Shown piece after piece: positions 1 through 10,006 of a DNA stretch of 64,000 nucleotides. The notes under the pieces are model-generated. The model searched no databases, had not been told where the DNA came from, and saw only the letters and a list, made by a program, of their open reading frames with translations. The first letter of the stretch is position 1, and each line of letters opens with the position of its first letter. The DNA is from Gracilaria domingensis (lineage: Eukaryota; Rhodophyta; Florideophyceae; Gracilariales; Gracilariaceae). The DNA lies in assembly GCA_022539475.1 (NCBI GenBank), contig VCMS01000166.1, forward strand, positions 56,385 through 120,384. The letters run 5' to 3'. The translations under genes and the position numbers were made by a program.

Positions 1-153
1 CAGAGTGCTTTAGAGACTCTTCGAGGGCTTTACAAGTCTGGCGGCATGCTCGAACCTCTGGCAAAAGTCGAAATGCTCCGAGAAGTTCGAGAGCGAGGCG
101 GTCTGCTGCGGCTTCAGCGCGAGCTGAAAGCCTGCAAGACTCTTAGTGTGTAG
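1..153 (+). CDS. 3' end of an unidentified protein-coding gene
   Basis: Frame 1 is open from the first base to a TAG at 151-153 and gives a 50-residue C-terminus rich in Leu, Arg, Glu and Lys, with a likely amphipathic helix (…LREVRERGGLLRLQRELK…). Composition and codon use look like real coding sequence, and the next clear gene starts 500 bp further on. The gene begins left of the window and I do not recognise the family. It could also be a chance open frame, since 50 codons is short. Confidence 0.5.
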   Translation, partial: QSALETLRGLYKSGGMLEPLAKVEMLREVRERGGLLRLQRELKACKTLSV

Positions 154-661
154 TGCAGACCAATCAAAAGAAGAAATGAAAAGTCCATTTTGTATCTAGA
201 TTGCGATGAAGGACGTCATGATGACGTTTCCTTGTCGCACATTTGATGGAGCAATGCAAGGCAGATTCACGCACAATGTGATTGGTGATAAAGCATAACC
301 TGTTTGGAAGTTCTTTCAGTGAAAAGAGTTTGAGAGCTTTCGAAGGGCATATTCTTGTAAGAGAAACGGGAAAGCTGAATTCTTTCCGAAAACGAATTTT
401 TGCAAAAACGTCGTTAACAGTGTTAACTTAACACGTGCCGTCGTCGTCGCGGAATACAATGCGTTGACTATCGTACCAAGGGTAGCCTTCTAGCCCCCTA
501 TACTTACCCATTGATACTGTGCAGGGTACCGTGGTACATGTTCTTAGTTGATCCCGTCTTCTTCGTAAGCATTCGTGCGTATAATAACATATATGTGAAA
601 CACACTACGTCCTGTTGTGGCTACTGAGTTCCAGCTCCCTCGGCGCATGAAGTGTTAAGTC
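154..661. other. Intergenic region and probable WDR3 promoter/leader
   Basis: No coding frame is visible. The stretch holds the 3' flank of the upstream gene and the upstream region of the WDR3 homologue. A 12-base motif TACCAAGGGTAG at 474-485 recurs in two other intergenic places of the window (see findings). No clear TATA box or hairpin was recognised. Confidence 0.5.
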
Positions 662-3613
662 ATGGTGAAGGCTTACTTGAAATATGAGCAAGTTGCCGCT
701 TTCGGCGTCGTAGCAAGTAACACAGCTACTTGCGTTGAAGTTAAGAACGAGAATGGTTTGCCATACGTAGCATGCGCCGCCGGTGATACCATCGTAGTTT
801 GGAACTTGCGCACCGGCGAATCAGTTGTAAGGCTTGGCAATGCTGCGACAAGAAAAGCGGGTCCTGTTCAGTCGATTACGGTCTCACATAGAGGTGAAAC
901 AATTGCCGGTGGATATGCGGACGGCTCAATACGGCTTTGGGAACTTTCTTCAAGGAGAGATGGCATGCATTCTGCATTTGACGAGCAAGAACCGCAACCG
1001 CTTATGACATTCAATGGCCACCGGTCTGGTGTTTCATGCCTTGCTTTTGAGAAAATTGCTGCGCGAAACTTGTCGAACTCTGAAACTAGTGTACGTCCTT
1101 CCACCCTTGTGAGTGGATCGAACGATGGAGACATCATCATGTGGAATACCGCCGAGGGCAACGGAATATTCAGACTTCCCGCGCATCATGATGCTGTCAC
1201 GGGCGTTATTTATTTTAAGCGACAATTGGACTCCTACATTGTTTCGTCGTCCAAGGATGGTACGCTACGAGTGTATGATGTAGACACTCAACACTGTGTT
1301 CAGACAATTGTTGGTTATCGCTCTGAAGTTTGGGCGATGCAGCTCGACCCAAGCAATTCTCTCCTTGTTACAGGCAGCGTTGGCGCTGAGCTAAGAGGCT
1401 TCCGTCTTCGGGATTCGGTGCCGGAGTCCTCTACGTCAAATGGCGTTGAGGAGAAGGACGATTTGAGCACGTTCGAACATGAGCCTATCTTTAAAGCAAT
1501 TGGTTCTGTTGAACGACAGACGGCGGCCGAACGAGTTAATTCGATCAGTTTCGCAGTGATAAGAAACGAGACATTTATGCTAGTGGGCGCGGCAGACAAG
1601 AATGCTGAGATATTTTCTGTCCGAAGCTTGAAGAAGGTTGAAAGCCATCGCAAAAGGCGCGAAAAGAGAGCAATAAGAGCGATTCAGAAGGAGTTAGAGG
1701 CTACAGCCGAAGAGAAAGGATGGAGTGATTCGGTTCTCCAACAGAACCTGAGTGCGAGGAAACAAACGGTATCCCTCAGTATCGAAATGTCGGACTTTGT
1801 GTACAGCATAAGACAGATTCGAATGTCAAAGAAACTTCGCTCCATAGGCTTCTTGGAATCCGAACTGGAGAAGGGAAGAAAACCGGACGGTGAGACGAAA
1901 CTACAATTGCTGGTACAAGCGAAGGACAGTAGCATTGAAGTGCATAAAGCTTTTGTTTCCATTTCAAAGAAGACGAAGAAACGCTCGAAGGAAGGTGACG
2001 AGCATTCAAGTGAAGCAATTTCTGCATCGAGCGAGATAAAGAAGGTAATCAATCTTGATTTTGAGGGCCACCGTAGCGATGTTCGTTCTGTTTCTCTTGC
2101 CCCTGATGACAACACATTGCTTTCTGCCAGTGACGGCTTCCTGAAGCTGTGGAATGTGGCAACTCAGAAGTGTATTAGGTCGATGAAATTTGACGGCTAT
2201 GGCCTTTGCACGCAATTTCTCGGTGCTGAGGGCCGCATTGCAGTAGTTGGGACTAAGGGTGGGGGGCTTCATGTTTACAACTTAGGTTCTGGGGCATTGA
2301 TTGCAGAGCAGAAAGATGCCCATAAGAAAGAAATTTGGAGCATGTGTCTCGACAACAAGATTTATGAAGCAGATGTGCTTATCACTGCTGGTTCCGATAA
2401 ACGAGTCTGTATGTGGGATTTTGAAGATATCTTGCTGAACAAAAAAGGGGAGTTGAAACAGAAGCAAGTTCTGGAGATGCCAGACGAGGTTCTCTGCGTC
2501 AAAGTTGCTTACGGTCGGGAGCGTCCTGTCCTCATTGTTTCACTCATGGACTCTACAGTTCGAGCGTTCTTCATGGACACTTTTGAACCGTACCTAAGCT
2601 TCTACGGTCATCGTCTTCCTGTGATGTCATTCGATGTGTCCAGTGATGGTATGATTCTTGCAACAGGTTCGGCTGATAAGACGATTAAACTGTGGGGCAT
2701 GGACTTCGGAGACTGCCGAAGAAGCCTTCGGGCGCACTCCGAGGCAGTTCTATCTTTGGTGTTTCAGCCGAATACGCACTATATTTTCACTGGCTCACGA
2801 GATGGCACTATTAAGTACTGGGACGCGGACAAGTTTGAATTTGTTTGTGATGTTGAAGGTCAAAGAGGAGAAGTATGGTCTATTAGTACAAGCAGTGATG
2901 GTGAAATTATCGCTTCAGCAAGCCATGATAAGCTTCTCCGAGTCTGGAGACGCACAGATGAGCCCATATTCTTAGATGAGGAGCGAGACAAGAGAATGGA
3001 CGATATATTTGAGTCTGCCCTAATTGAAGAGGATCTCAAAGAGGCTTCGAAAAGTAAGAAAGGGGACGTTGGGTTCATGAAGGACTTATCAAAGGGTGAG
3101 GCGTCCGCGGCAGGAAAGAGATCGCTTGACACCGTGAAGGGAGGGGAACGACTCTTAGAGGCTCTGAAGTACTGTGCAGAGGAAGAGGAACGCTTGGTAA
3201 CTGCCTCGGATGAGGCGCCAAACCCGATGATGCTGGGGCTTTCCCCGGAAGCCTACGTACTCCGAACTTTGGAGCAAATTAAGACGGCAGATCTTGATGA
3301 AGCCCTTCATATTTTACCACTGAGTGCAGCAATAGAATTACTGGACTACTGCAGCAGACTTCTTGATCCCAAATGCAAATCGGCGATACTGTCGGCAGAG
3401 ATGTTGATTCGAGCTTGCCAGTACATGATCAAGCTTCACCATAGTCAGATAACAGCAGGAGCTGCAAGTAGAAGGCTTTTATCAGACCTCCAAGAGCGAA
3501 TGAAACGGCACACGATCGGTTCAACGGCGCTGCATTACAGTTTTGGCAGACAGAACTCGCCGACAGAGATGATGCGCCTTTCCGTGACGCAGAAGCCAGA
3601 GCACACAACATGA
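662..3613 (+). CDS. WDR3: WDR3/UTP12 (yeast Dip2) homologue, U3 snoRNP/SSU processome WD40 protein
   Basis: This single-exon gene encodes 983 residues, close to the roughly 940 of human WDR3 and yeast Dip2/Utp12. WD40 repeats run from about residue 20 to 780, in two propeller-sized blocks separated by a charged linker (about 330-460). The segment GSADKTIKLWGMDFGDCRRS is very characteristic of this family, because the phrase 'WG.DFGDC' is nearly invariant in WDR3. The C-terminal 200 residues are helical and match the Utp12 domain position. The family works in the UTP-B subcomplex of the nucleolar small-subunit processome, which binds U3 snoRNA and the 5' external spacer of pre-rRNA. The ATG at 662 is the first in frame after a long non-coding leader. 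The gene ends 187 bp before the tail-to-tail DUF1825 gene. Confidence 0.93.
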   Translation: MVKAYLKYEQVAAFGVVASNTATCVEVKNENGLPYVACAAGDTIVVWNLRTGESVVRLGNAATRKAGPVQSITVSHRGETIAGGYADGSIRLWELSSRRDGMHSAFDEQEPQPLMTFNGHRSGVSCLAFEKIAARNLSNSETSVRPSTLVSGSNDGDIIMWNTAEGNGIFRLPAHHDAVTGVIYFKRQLDSYIVSSSKDGTLRVYDVDTQHCVQTIVGYRSEVWAMQLDPSNSLLVTGSVGAELRGFRLRDSVPESSTSNGVEEKDDLSTFEHEPIFKAIGSVERQTAAERVNSISFAVIRNETFMLVGAADKNAEIFSVRSLKKVESHRKRREKRAIRAIQKELEATAEEKGWSDSVLQQNLSARKQTVSLSIEMSDFVYSIRQIRMSKKLRSIGFLESELEKGRKPDGETKLQLLVQAKDSSIEVHKAFVSISKKTKKRSKEGDEHSSEAISASSEIKKVINLDFEGHRSDVRSVSLAPDDNTLLSASDGFLKLWNVATQKCIRSMKFDGYGLCTQFLGAEGRIAVVGTKGGGLHVYNLGSGALIAEQKDAHKKEIWSMCLDNKIYEADVLITAGSDKRVCMWDFEDILLNKKGELKQKQVLEMPDEVLCVKVAYGRERPVLIVSLMDSTVRAFFMDTFEPYLSFYGHRLPVMSFDVSSDGMILATGSADKTIKLWGMDFGDCRRSLRAHSEAVLSLVFQPNTHYIFTGSRDGTIKYWDADKFEFVCDVEGQRGEVWSISTSSDGEIIASASHDKLLRVWRRTDEPIFLDEERDKRMDDIFESALIEEDLKEASKSKKGDVGFMKDLSKGEASAAGKRSLDTVKGGERLLEALKYCAEEEERLVTASDEAPNPMMLGLSPEAYVLRTLEQIKTADLDEALHILPLSAAIELLDYCSRLLDPKCKSAILSAEMLIRACQYMIKLHHSQITAGAASRRLLSDLQERMKRHTIGSTALHYSFGRQNSPTEMMRLSVTQKPEHTT

Positions 3614-3800
3614 GGAGAAAACGGTTGAAGACTGGTCGTATGCAAGCTGTACGGTGATAGAAGAAGTAAAGCAAACCATGGTGGGTTATATGATTTGCGA
3701 AGCCGTTTGGAACGAGTGACACTTCGCATAGGGCGGTTCTAGAGCCTTCGCGGATTCGGCTTATGTCAAATAGTTTTCACATATGACACGGGAGATGCTT

Positions 3801-4388
3801 TTAAGCCTCTGGAATTTCCGCCCTCATCATTTCCAAACTTCTTTTTGTGTTTTCAATGAGGCTATCGATTGTAAGACCATACTCTTGTAGTTTAACCGAA
3901 TACTGTTTGATGAACATTTGCGCGGAGAATTCGTCACTCAACTTAAGGCGTGTAAGAAAGATGGCAAATCTGTCCACGACGTCCAAAGCAGAGTCAATAA
4001 ACATATGTTTCCCTTGACGGTCGAAAGTCTATTTACAAAGAAGAAGACGCTGGTGAGGAAATCTGAATCGATGGCACGCAGCAATTGGACGCCGTTTTTG
4101 ACTGCTTACCTGATACCTTGTTCCCAACTTGGCCAGTTCCATGTAATCACGTTCCAAGGAACCCATTTCTTTTCTTACTATTTCAGACTTCATGAGCTTG
4201 CTGTCTGCGAAGTCCGGAAAGAACGGACCGATCATTGATAGTCTGGCTCGACGGTTGCGGTGCATAGCCTTCTGTGGCATCTTACTCCGTTGGTTGCACA
4301 CATTAATCTTCAAGTGCGCTTTTGAAAATGACAAAGGAGTTGGAGATACAAAAGCTGGACATCTACCAAACATGTTGTGGTTGGCCAT
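3801..4388 (-). CDS. DUF1825 family protein, probably plastid-targeted, one 81-nt intron
   Basis: Two minus-strand exons join cleanly. Exon 1 is 4388-4110 (93 codons, ATG at 4388) and ends CAG before a perfect GTAAGC donor. The intron is 4109-4029 and ends in TAG. Exon 2 is 4028-3801 (75 codons plus stop). Both junctions are phase 0 and the joined frame reads …LGTRYQTFDRQGKHMFID…. The 168-residue product has a basic, Ser/Asn/Arg-rich N-terminus of about 55 residues that suits a plastid transit peptide. It continues as a DUF1825 domain (FFPDFADSKLMKSEIV…, FDRQGK, FIDSALDVVDRFAIFLTRL…LSDEFSAQM), a small family best known from cyanobacteria and plastid lineages and of no established function. 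The open frame extends upstream only to a TTG, so ATG 4388 is chosen. An alternative start within the transit region is possible. Confidence 0.82.
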
Positions 4389-4954
4389 TACACTCAGATG
4401 AGATGGCAAGTCGTTTGTCTTGCTTGCGCCCTTTCGCAGTTGTACGGTAGGATGTTTTCCCAACTGTGATGGTGAGCTTTTATATTAGGACTACACTGCG
4501 GTAGAAGTCTAAAGATATTCGCACAGCTTAAGTCGCGTGAAAGAGAACAAACGGTCGCACGAGGATTTGTTTATGTTGAGAAGTTGAGGGGCCCCTTCAG
4601 ATTTTGTACCGTGTGGCTGGAAACCCTCATGTCTGTATCCAAGATGGCCCCAAAATCTGATTTAGAGGTGCCGGCCTCTCATTGGCTCTCAAAAAGCACT
4701 GATGTAGCGCTGTAAAAGAAATGCAAACGGAATGATGCAAAACGCCGGTGATACAGAAACTTACGCTGTGAAAGGATAAAGGATATTACGACGGATCAAA
4801 CAAGTGCTTTTGCGTCAGCATGATGAAGGTGAAAGGCAAAGATGATCTCCACCGAACTCATTTCGTATCTATCGTCTTCCCTTCGTTATTCCCTATCAAG
4901 CGGGATGCTGAGATATGCGTGTGACAGAAGCATTCTTCCGCAATAGGGCATGAA
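4389..4954. other. Intergenic region between DUF1825 gene and frameshifted ankyrin gene
   Basis: This is the shared upstream region of two divergent genes. No coding frame, clear promoter element or repeat was recognised apart from a short GC palindrome (GGGGCCCC) near 4589. Confidence 0.4.
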
Positions 4955-5849
4955 ATGCGCTATCTTAAACGCTTTCGCACAGACTCCCCGGAAAACTTGC
5001 GACTCCTGATACTATCCCATCCGGATTTAGTGCGCGCAAGGACCGTAGACGATGCCACCGCATTGCACATCGCTGTAGCACACAATCCGCAGCCTGATCA
5101 AGTGAGCTCCATACTTATCTCCCAGGGCGCAGATGTAAACGCCCGTGGTTACGGTAACCAAAATAAGACCGTTCTGCATGAGGCCGCATGGCGTGGCTAG
5201 AACGATTCACATACTCATTGAAAATGGCGCACGCGTTGACGCAGTGAAGAGTGGAGACTGGACGGCCCTCATGATCGCCTGTGCTCGAGCCAATCCCGCG
5301 GGTATTAAAGGGCTTCTAGAAGCCGGGGCAAGGACGGATTTGGTCAATCGCACCGGAGAAACTGCACTTCATTTAAGCGCACGAGCCGATTGTGCACCAG
5401 GCGTTCAATTGATTTTATGTCATGGAGCGGATGTGCATGCACGCACAAAGAATGGGCGACAACCGATCCATTATGCTGCACGTGCTGGGTCGGTTGCTTG
5501 TGCTGAGATACTTATTGCACATGGAGGTTCTCTGGAGGTGAAAGAGGCAAGCGGTATGACACCTGCTGTTGAGGCCTGTGCAGTGGGGCACTGTGCATTC
5601 GTGCGATTTGTATTAGCGGCAGGTAAGTCAACCATATTTGACAGAGATTGCGGCGGACTGAATGGCTTGCATCACGCCGCAATGAGGGGACACCTTGATG
5701 TTGTACGGGAATTGATTCGGGTGAACAAGACCGATATTGATGCAGAGGATAGCAGGGGCCAGACAGCTCTTCTTTTATCAAAATACAATGGGCACGCTGA
5801 CGTAACGAACGAGCTTCGAAAGGCTGGTGCACTGATAAAACATAGATAG
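4955..5849 (+). pseudogene. Ankyrin-repeat protein gene with a +1 frame change at about 5195
   Basis: The frame from ATG 4955 encodes ankyrin units (…DDATALHIAVAHNP…, …NKTVLHEAAWRG) and meets TAG at 5198-5200. The next frame (+1) takes up exactly the following ankyrin helix (RTIHILIENGARVDAV…DWTALMIAC) and runs to 5849. Together they give about 295 residues, roughly eight ankyrin repeats, with no other recognisable domain. There is no room for an intron, since the second half of one repeat follows the first half directly. The break reads GGC TAG AAC, and skipping the T restores the repeat register. Possible explanations are a disabling mutation, a sequencing error or recoding. Ankyrin repeats mediate protein-protein binding, and no partner can be inferred. 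Confidence 0.72.
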
Positions 5850-6935
5850 GCTTTCTTTTTCGTCCTTTCCGTGAACAGTTTCTGCGAGATACATGTTTAG
5901 CCGGAGATATCATCCGGAACCAAAAGCCATAGACTTCTTCCGCAATACTCACACTTGCTCTACACGGCGGCTCGGAGAGCCGAATGGATGCTTGCTCAGT
6001 TCTACACCAGACATCTCCCTTACGCCTTGTACCATCGTGTCTTGAAAAACAGATCGTTCCGATGCCACTGAAGCACCAACATCACGAAGAACCCTGACCA
6101 TTTGTCCTTCGGTGCAAAGTTAGATATAAACCATTTTGGTTCTCCAATTCTTTTAGAGAATGAGGTGTTTTTAACGTATTAATTATTATCTGCTTCGGTG
6201 CCCTCTGAGTCTGAAGCACCTCATAAGGAGAATAACTTGCTGGATTGAAATTCGGCCCGCAGATATCGATCTACCAAGGGTAGTCCCTAGCAGACATGTA
6301 CATGTGCAGTACTACCTAAAAGATTCTTGGTGGAAAGCCCGCCGGAAGCCCGCCCCTCAAATCTGGAACAGAACTTCTGAACAGATAATTTCAGAAGCTT
6401 GAAAGCTCTTGTTGATGCCTTTTAGTACTGCAGAGTAGATGTCCACGGGAATAGAAAGAACTACCTCTCTCAATGAGAGGAAGCCCTGCTGTGTGTCTAG
6501 GATTCACCGTCTCAAAATATAGTAAACTGTTTGACATCGAATTCTTTATTTACAGAGATATCAAGGCTTCGAAAAAAAAAAGGAATCAATTAGTACGATA
6601 ACTTCTTGGGGGTGGAAAGTCAGAGGCATTCGTGGTGGCTCTGATAGAATGAATACAAACCCCACGCGATACGAGAAAATGAGCGCAAGGTGTCTCGCAA
6701 TAAAGAAAGGAGAAAGACTGAATAGAAGCAGAATAGCCAGGGCGACATCGAACTCAAAGAGTTGGGTACCCTTCGACACATATGCAAGAGACCGTAAAAC
6801 AAGGAAACTTTATCGGAAGCTGTTTGTGGGGATAATTGTTGACTAGCGAGCGAAATGGCTGTTACGTGTAGGTCGACTATGCTATGGGATACACTCGAAA
6901 CTTTCGAGTCGAAAGTATCTCTAGCTAGAGAGCAA
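5850..6935. other. 1.1-kb intergenic region without recognisable genes
   Basis: Only short, unconvincing open frames occur. The motif TACCAAGGGTAG reappears at 6272-6283, followed about 25 bp later by GTGCAGTACTACC. An A10 run lies at 6571-6580. The region separates the 3' ends of the ankyrin gene and the minus-strand nuclease gene. Confidence 0.4.
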
Positions 6936-8243
6936 TCAAATTTGGACTTTCGCTACAATCGGCAGATGATCACTACATGATGCCCGCTTCTGAGCGGCAT
7001 ACTGGTATCCGCTTTGCCCAAGACTTTGACGACGCCCGCCAAAATCGAAGCACCACGCATCCTTGATTCTATTCCGAGATCCTTTCGAAATCCAAATGTT
7101 ATCGTACCATTGATTTCCAATCGTAGTAGCGGATTGTATTGTGTGGTATGGATGCCAAAGCAGTCTTGTTTCTGTTGGTGGCCTTATCAATTCAACAAGC
7201 GCTGCCTCTCTCAAGGGAGAAAATGCAAGAGAATCAGAGTTCATGTTAAAGTCTCCAAGTACGATAATCATTTCGTCTTCCTGGTCATGTTGACAAACTT
7301 GGCGAAGCTTCCGCACAACTGCGGCCACTGCCCCAATTTCTTCCCGTGGGTCGGCTTGATCGAGGTGCACATTTATCAAAGTTATGCATTCATCACCTCT
7401 TTCGCTGATTCCCAGCAAAACTATTTCGGGTATCCGCTTAAAAGGAAGCACATCAAGAAGAGTGTCTAACTGCCTGGTATCACCTAGCTCAAAGAACTTG
7501 TCAAGTCGAAACAGAGTTGCCAACCCGGTTCCCAAATCGTCGCCCTGTCCATAGGCCTCGCAGGAACTCCACACCACCCCTGTCTTCTCCAGTAAACGAT
7601 CACATAAGTCCTCCGTGACACCTTCACAAACCTCTTGAAGAGAAAGAATATCTGTCTTCGAGTCAGCCATAAATCTGAAAAGATGGCCGACTTTCTCCTC
7701 GTAGCGCTCACTACATGTTGTCATCCTACCAGTGTTCCACGAAGATAAAACAATGTGATCGTTGAACCGTTTCCGATCACGACTGCCATGCGGTGGAATC
7801 TCATGTAGAAGAGATGGATGTATGTATGATTCTCGTCTTCTTGTTCCCATATGGCGTTTGACCGCTGTTGTCTCGAACGAAAGCACTAGCTGCTGCTCAG
7901 CACAAGCTTGCTCCAATTTAGAGAACGTGACTCTTCTAACACGCCTGTCAAAGTCAGCAGCTCCTTGAAAGCTTCCATGAAGCGCACGTTCTGTAGTAAT
8001 CTTGTTCAAGGTTCTTATCCCAATTCCATTTACCGCTTGCAAATCGCTCCATAGTTCCTCGTGCGAGGCCAAATTAAGCCTCACCACCTTGCGGCGATTG
8101 GTAGAAATCTGGGCGAATGATACCGGAGATTCTACTGAAAGTCCGGTCTGTCGTTCGAACTGCGAAAGGACAGCCGCGGAAGCTTTGCTATCAAGTCGTT
8201 CATACTTTGGAGGAAATGTTCTTGGCTGCTGGTTGAGGGGCAT
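6936..8243 (-). CDS. EEPD1-like protein: helix-hairpin-helix plus endonuclease/exonuclease/phosphatase domain
   Basis: The 435-residue product (ATG 8243) has a helix-hairpin-helix-type region at about 50-120 (LNLASHEELWSDLQAVNGIG…) and an EEP/DNase I-like domain from about 165 to the end. The catalytic landmarks of the fold are present: LSLQEVC (metal-binding Glu), GDFNMN (Asp/Asn) and the terminal SDHLPIVAKV (Asp/His). HhH followed by EEP is the layout of EEPD1, a 5' endonuclease acting at stalled replication forks, although bacterial and algal proteins share it. The substrate here is therefore inferred as DNA. The frame extends upstream to a TTG at 8300 but lacks an earlier ATG. The 3' end lies far from its neighbour, and the 5' end is divergent from ADK by about 560 bp. 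Confidence 0.8.
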   Translation of the reverse strand: MPLNQQPRTFPPKYERLDSKASAAVLSQFERQTGLSVESPVSFAQISTNRRKVVRLNLASHEELWSDLQAVNGIGIRTLNKITTERALHGSFQGAADFDRRVRRVTFSKLEQACAEQQLVLSFETTAVKRHMGTRRRESYIHPSLLHEIPPHGSRDRKRFNDHIVLSSWNTGRMTTCSERYEEKVGHLFRFMADSKTDILSLQEVCEGVTEDLCDRLLEKTGVVWSSCEAYGQGDDLGTGLATLFRLDKFFELGDTRQLDTLLDVLPFKRIPEIVLLGISERGDECITLINVHLDQADPREEIGAVAAVVRKLRQVCQHDQEDEMIIVLGDFNMNSDSLAFSPLREAALVELIRPPTETRLLWHPYHTIQSATTIGNQWYDNIWISKGSRNRIKDAWCFDFGGRRQSLGQSGYQYAAQKRASCSDHLPIVAKVQI

Positions 8244-8801
8244 GTGTGACCGGGAGATGGCAAGGCGGTGGCCGGAGCAGCTCGTTGAATTGGTAGACAA
8301 ATGTCAGCATAGGGATTCGATGCTTGCGAAAGCCGAATACTTCTCCGTTTGCCACTGCTCTCAAGAGCATCTGCCATCCAATATGCATGAAGGGCTTCTG
8401 AGGTTGCCTTCTGAGGAGCGCATGGAGTGGAGCCTTTTAGGAGAAGCGAGGAGGCTCCTGCTATTGACAAATATATCCGTTGCAGGTGATTGCATCTCAG
8501 GTCTCATCTCGGGTCTAATAGGGTTCGACGCCTATAATCGGTCCACAAAACGAAAAAAGGTTTTGAAAGTTGGAAATTTCCGAACCTGGAAGTTGGAAGG
8601 GGATTCTGACAGTGCGTTCGACAGGCCGAATGTCAGCCACACCAGCAAGCTCTGATGAATCGACATCGATATCGCTCAACGAGTTCGGTTCTTGTGCGTT
8701 ACCAGCCCCATTGTGGATCTGTGTCGGAGAACGATAGATAGAAGCTTGGACATTGACATTGTCGTCTCGATCTTGGCAACATCGTATTCAGTTTCTGTTG
8801 A
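8244..8801. promoter_or_regulatory. Shared upstream region of the EEP nuclease and adenosine kinase genes
   Basis: This is a head-to-head gene arrangement with 558 bp between start codons. Open frames in this stretch are short and have no family features. Bidirectional promoter function is inferred only from the layout. Confidence 0.4.
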
Positions 8802-9881
8802 ATGGTTAAAAAAATGACAGCTGGATTGGAAGATGCGATCGCAGAGGGTGTCATTCTTGGAATGGGTAACCCCTTACTTGATATTTCAGCAGCAGTCTCT
8901 GATGAAGTTTTGGTCAAGTACGGATTGGAAGCTAACAATGCTATTCTGGCTGAAGAGAAGCATATGCCCTTGTACGAGGAGCTTGCGGCAGTGGATGATG
9001 TGATTTACATCGCGGGTGGTGCCACGCAAAATTCTATTCGTGTAGCTCAGTGGATGCTCCAGAAGGATAAGGCCACATCCTACTTTGGTGCCATTGGCGA
9101 TGATGATTTCGGAAAGAAGATGACCTCTTGCTGCGAGGAAGACAGTGTCAACGTTCGTTATTTTGTCAACCCAGAGGTCCCAACAGGCACATGTGCAGTC
9201 GTGATTACGGGCAAGAACAGATCTCTTGTGGCTAATCTTTCTGCCGCCAATACGTACAAGATTGATCACCTTAAGGACCAAAAACAATGGTCGATTGTTG
9301 AGAAAGCGAAGGTTTACTACACTGCTGGGTTCTTCCTCACTGTATCACCTGATTCCATGATAGCCGTCGGCAAGCACGCCGCCGAAGAGAAGAAGATTAT
9401 GAGTTTCAATCTTTCCGCACCGTTCCTGATGCAGGTACCTCCGTTCTTTGAGGCGATGAAGAACCTGCTTCCTTATGTAGACATTTGCTTCGGCAACGAG
9501 ACGGAAGCCACCACACTCTCTGAAGCCATGGGTTGGGAATCTAAGGGCGTTGAGGACATCGCAATCATGCTTGCGCAATACCCGAAGGAGACCGCTCGCC
9601 CAAGAACTGTAGTGTTTACTCAGGGTTCAGATTCTACAATTGTAGTTGTTGCTGATGATAGTCGCGTGTGGTCTGTGGATCGTTATCCCGTAATTCCAAT
9701 CAAGCAAGACGATATCATCGACACGAACGGGGCTGGAGATGCCTTTGTCGGTGGCTTCTTGGCTGGGCTTGCCGCTGGAGCAAAAACTGAGAAGTGCGTT
9801 GCACGAGGTCACTACGCTGCGAACGTAATTATCCAGCAGTCGGGCTGTGCGTTCCCGGGAAAACCGACCTACTCAGACTAA
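8802..9881 (+). CDS. ADK: Adenosine kinase
   Basis: The single-exon gene encodes 359 residues, the usual length of eukaryotic ADK. The N-terminus carries the family signature GMGNPLLDISAAV and the substrate-lid segment IAGGATQNSIRVAQWML. The C-terminal PfkB motif DTNGAGDAFVGGFLAG, around residue 307, holds the catalytic Asp and anion hole. The enzyme phosphorylates adenosine to AMP with ATP. In plants and algae it also keeps S-adenosylmethionine-dependent methylation running by removing adenosine. ATG 8802 gives MVKKM; a second ATG four codons later is equally plausible. AATAAA lies just after the stop (9885-9890). The gene is tail-to-tail with the ataxin-2 gene, 125 bp apart. Confidence 0.96.
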   Translation: MVKKMTAGLEDAIAEGVILGMGNPLLDISAAVSDEVLVKYGLEANNAILAEEKHMPLYEELAAVDDVIYIAGGATQNSIRVAQWMLQKDKATSYFGAIGDDDFGKKMTSCCEEDSVNVRYFVNPEVPTGTCAVVITGKNRSLVANLSAANTYKIDHLKDQKQWSIVEKAKVYYTAGFFLTVSPDSMIAVGKHAAEEKKIMSFNLSAPFLMQVPPFFEAMKNLLPYVDICFGNETEATTLSEAMGWESKGVEDIAIMLAQYPKETARPRTVVFTQGSDSTIVVVADDSRVWSVDRYPVIPIKQDDIIDTNGAGDAFVGGFLAGLAAGAKTEKCVARGHYAANVIIQQSGCAFPGKPTYSD

Positions 9882-10006
9882 GAATAAACAGAAGAATGAG
9901 TATGGCAAAACAAAAAGCCGACCACGGAGGTTTTTAGAAGTGAAGTGTTGGCTTTTTACATGGCCAGTAGTTAGTCCTTGGGACGAATGAATTAAGAATA
10001 AACATA

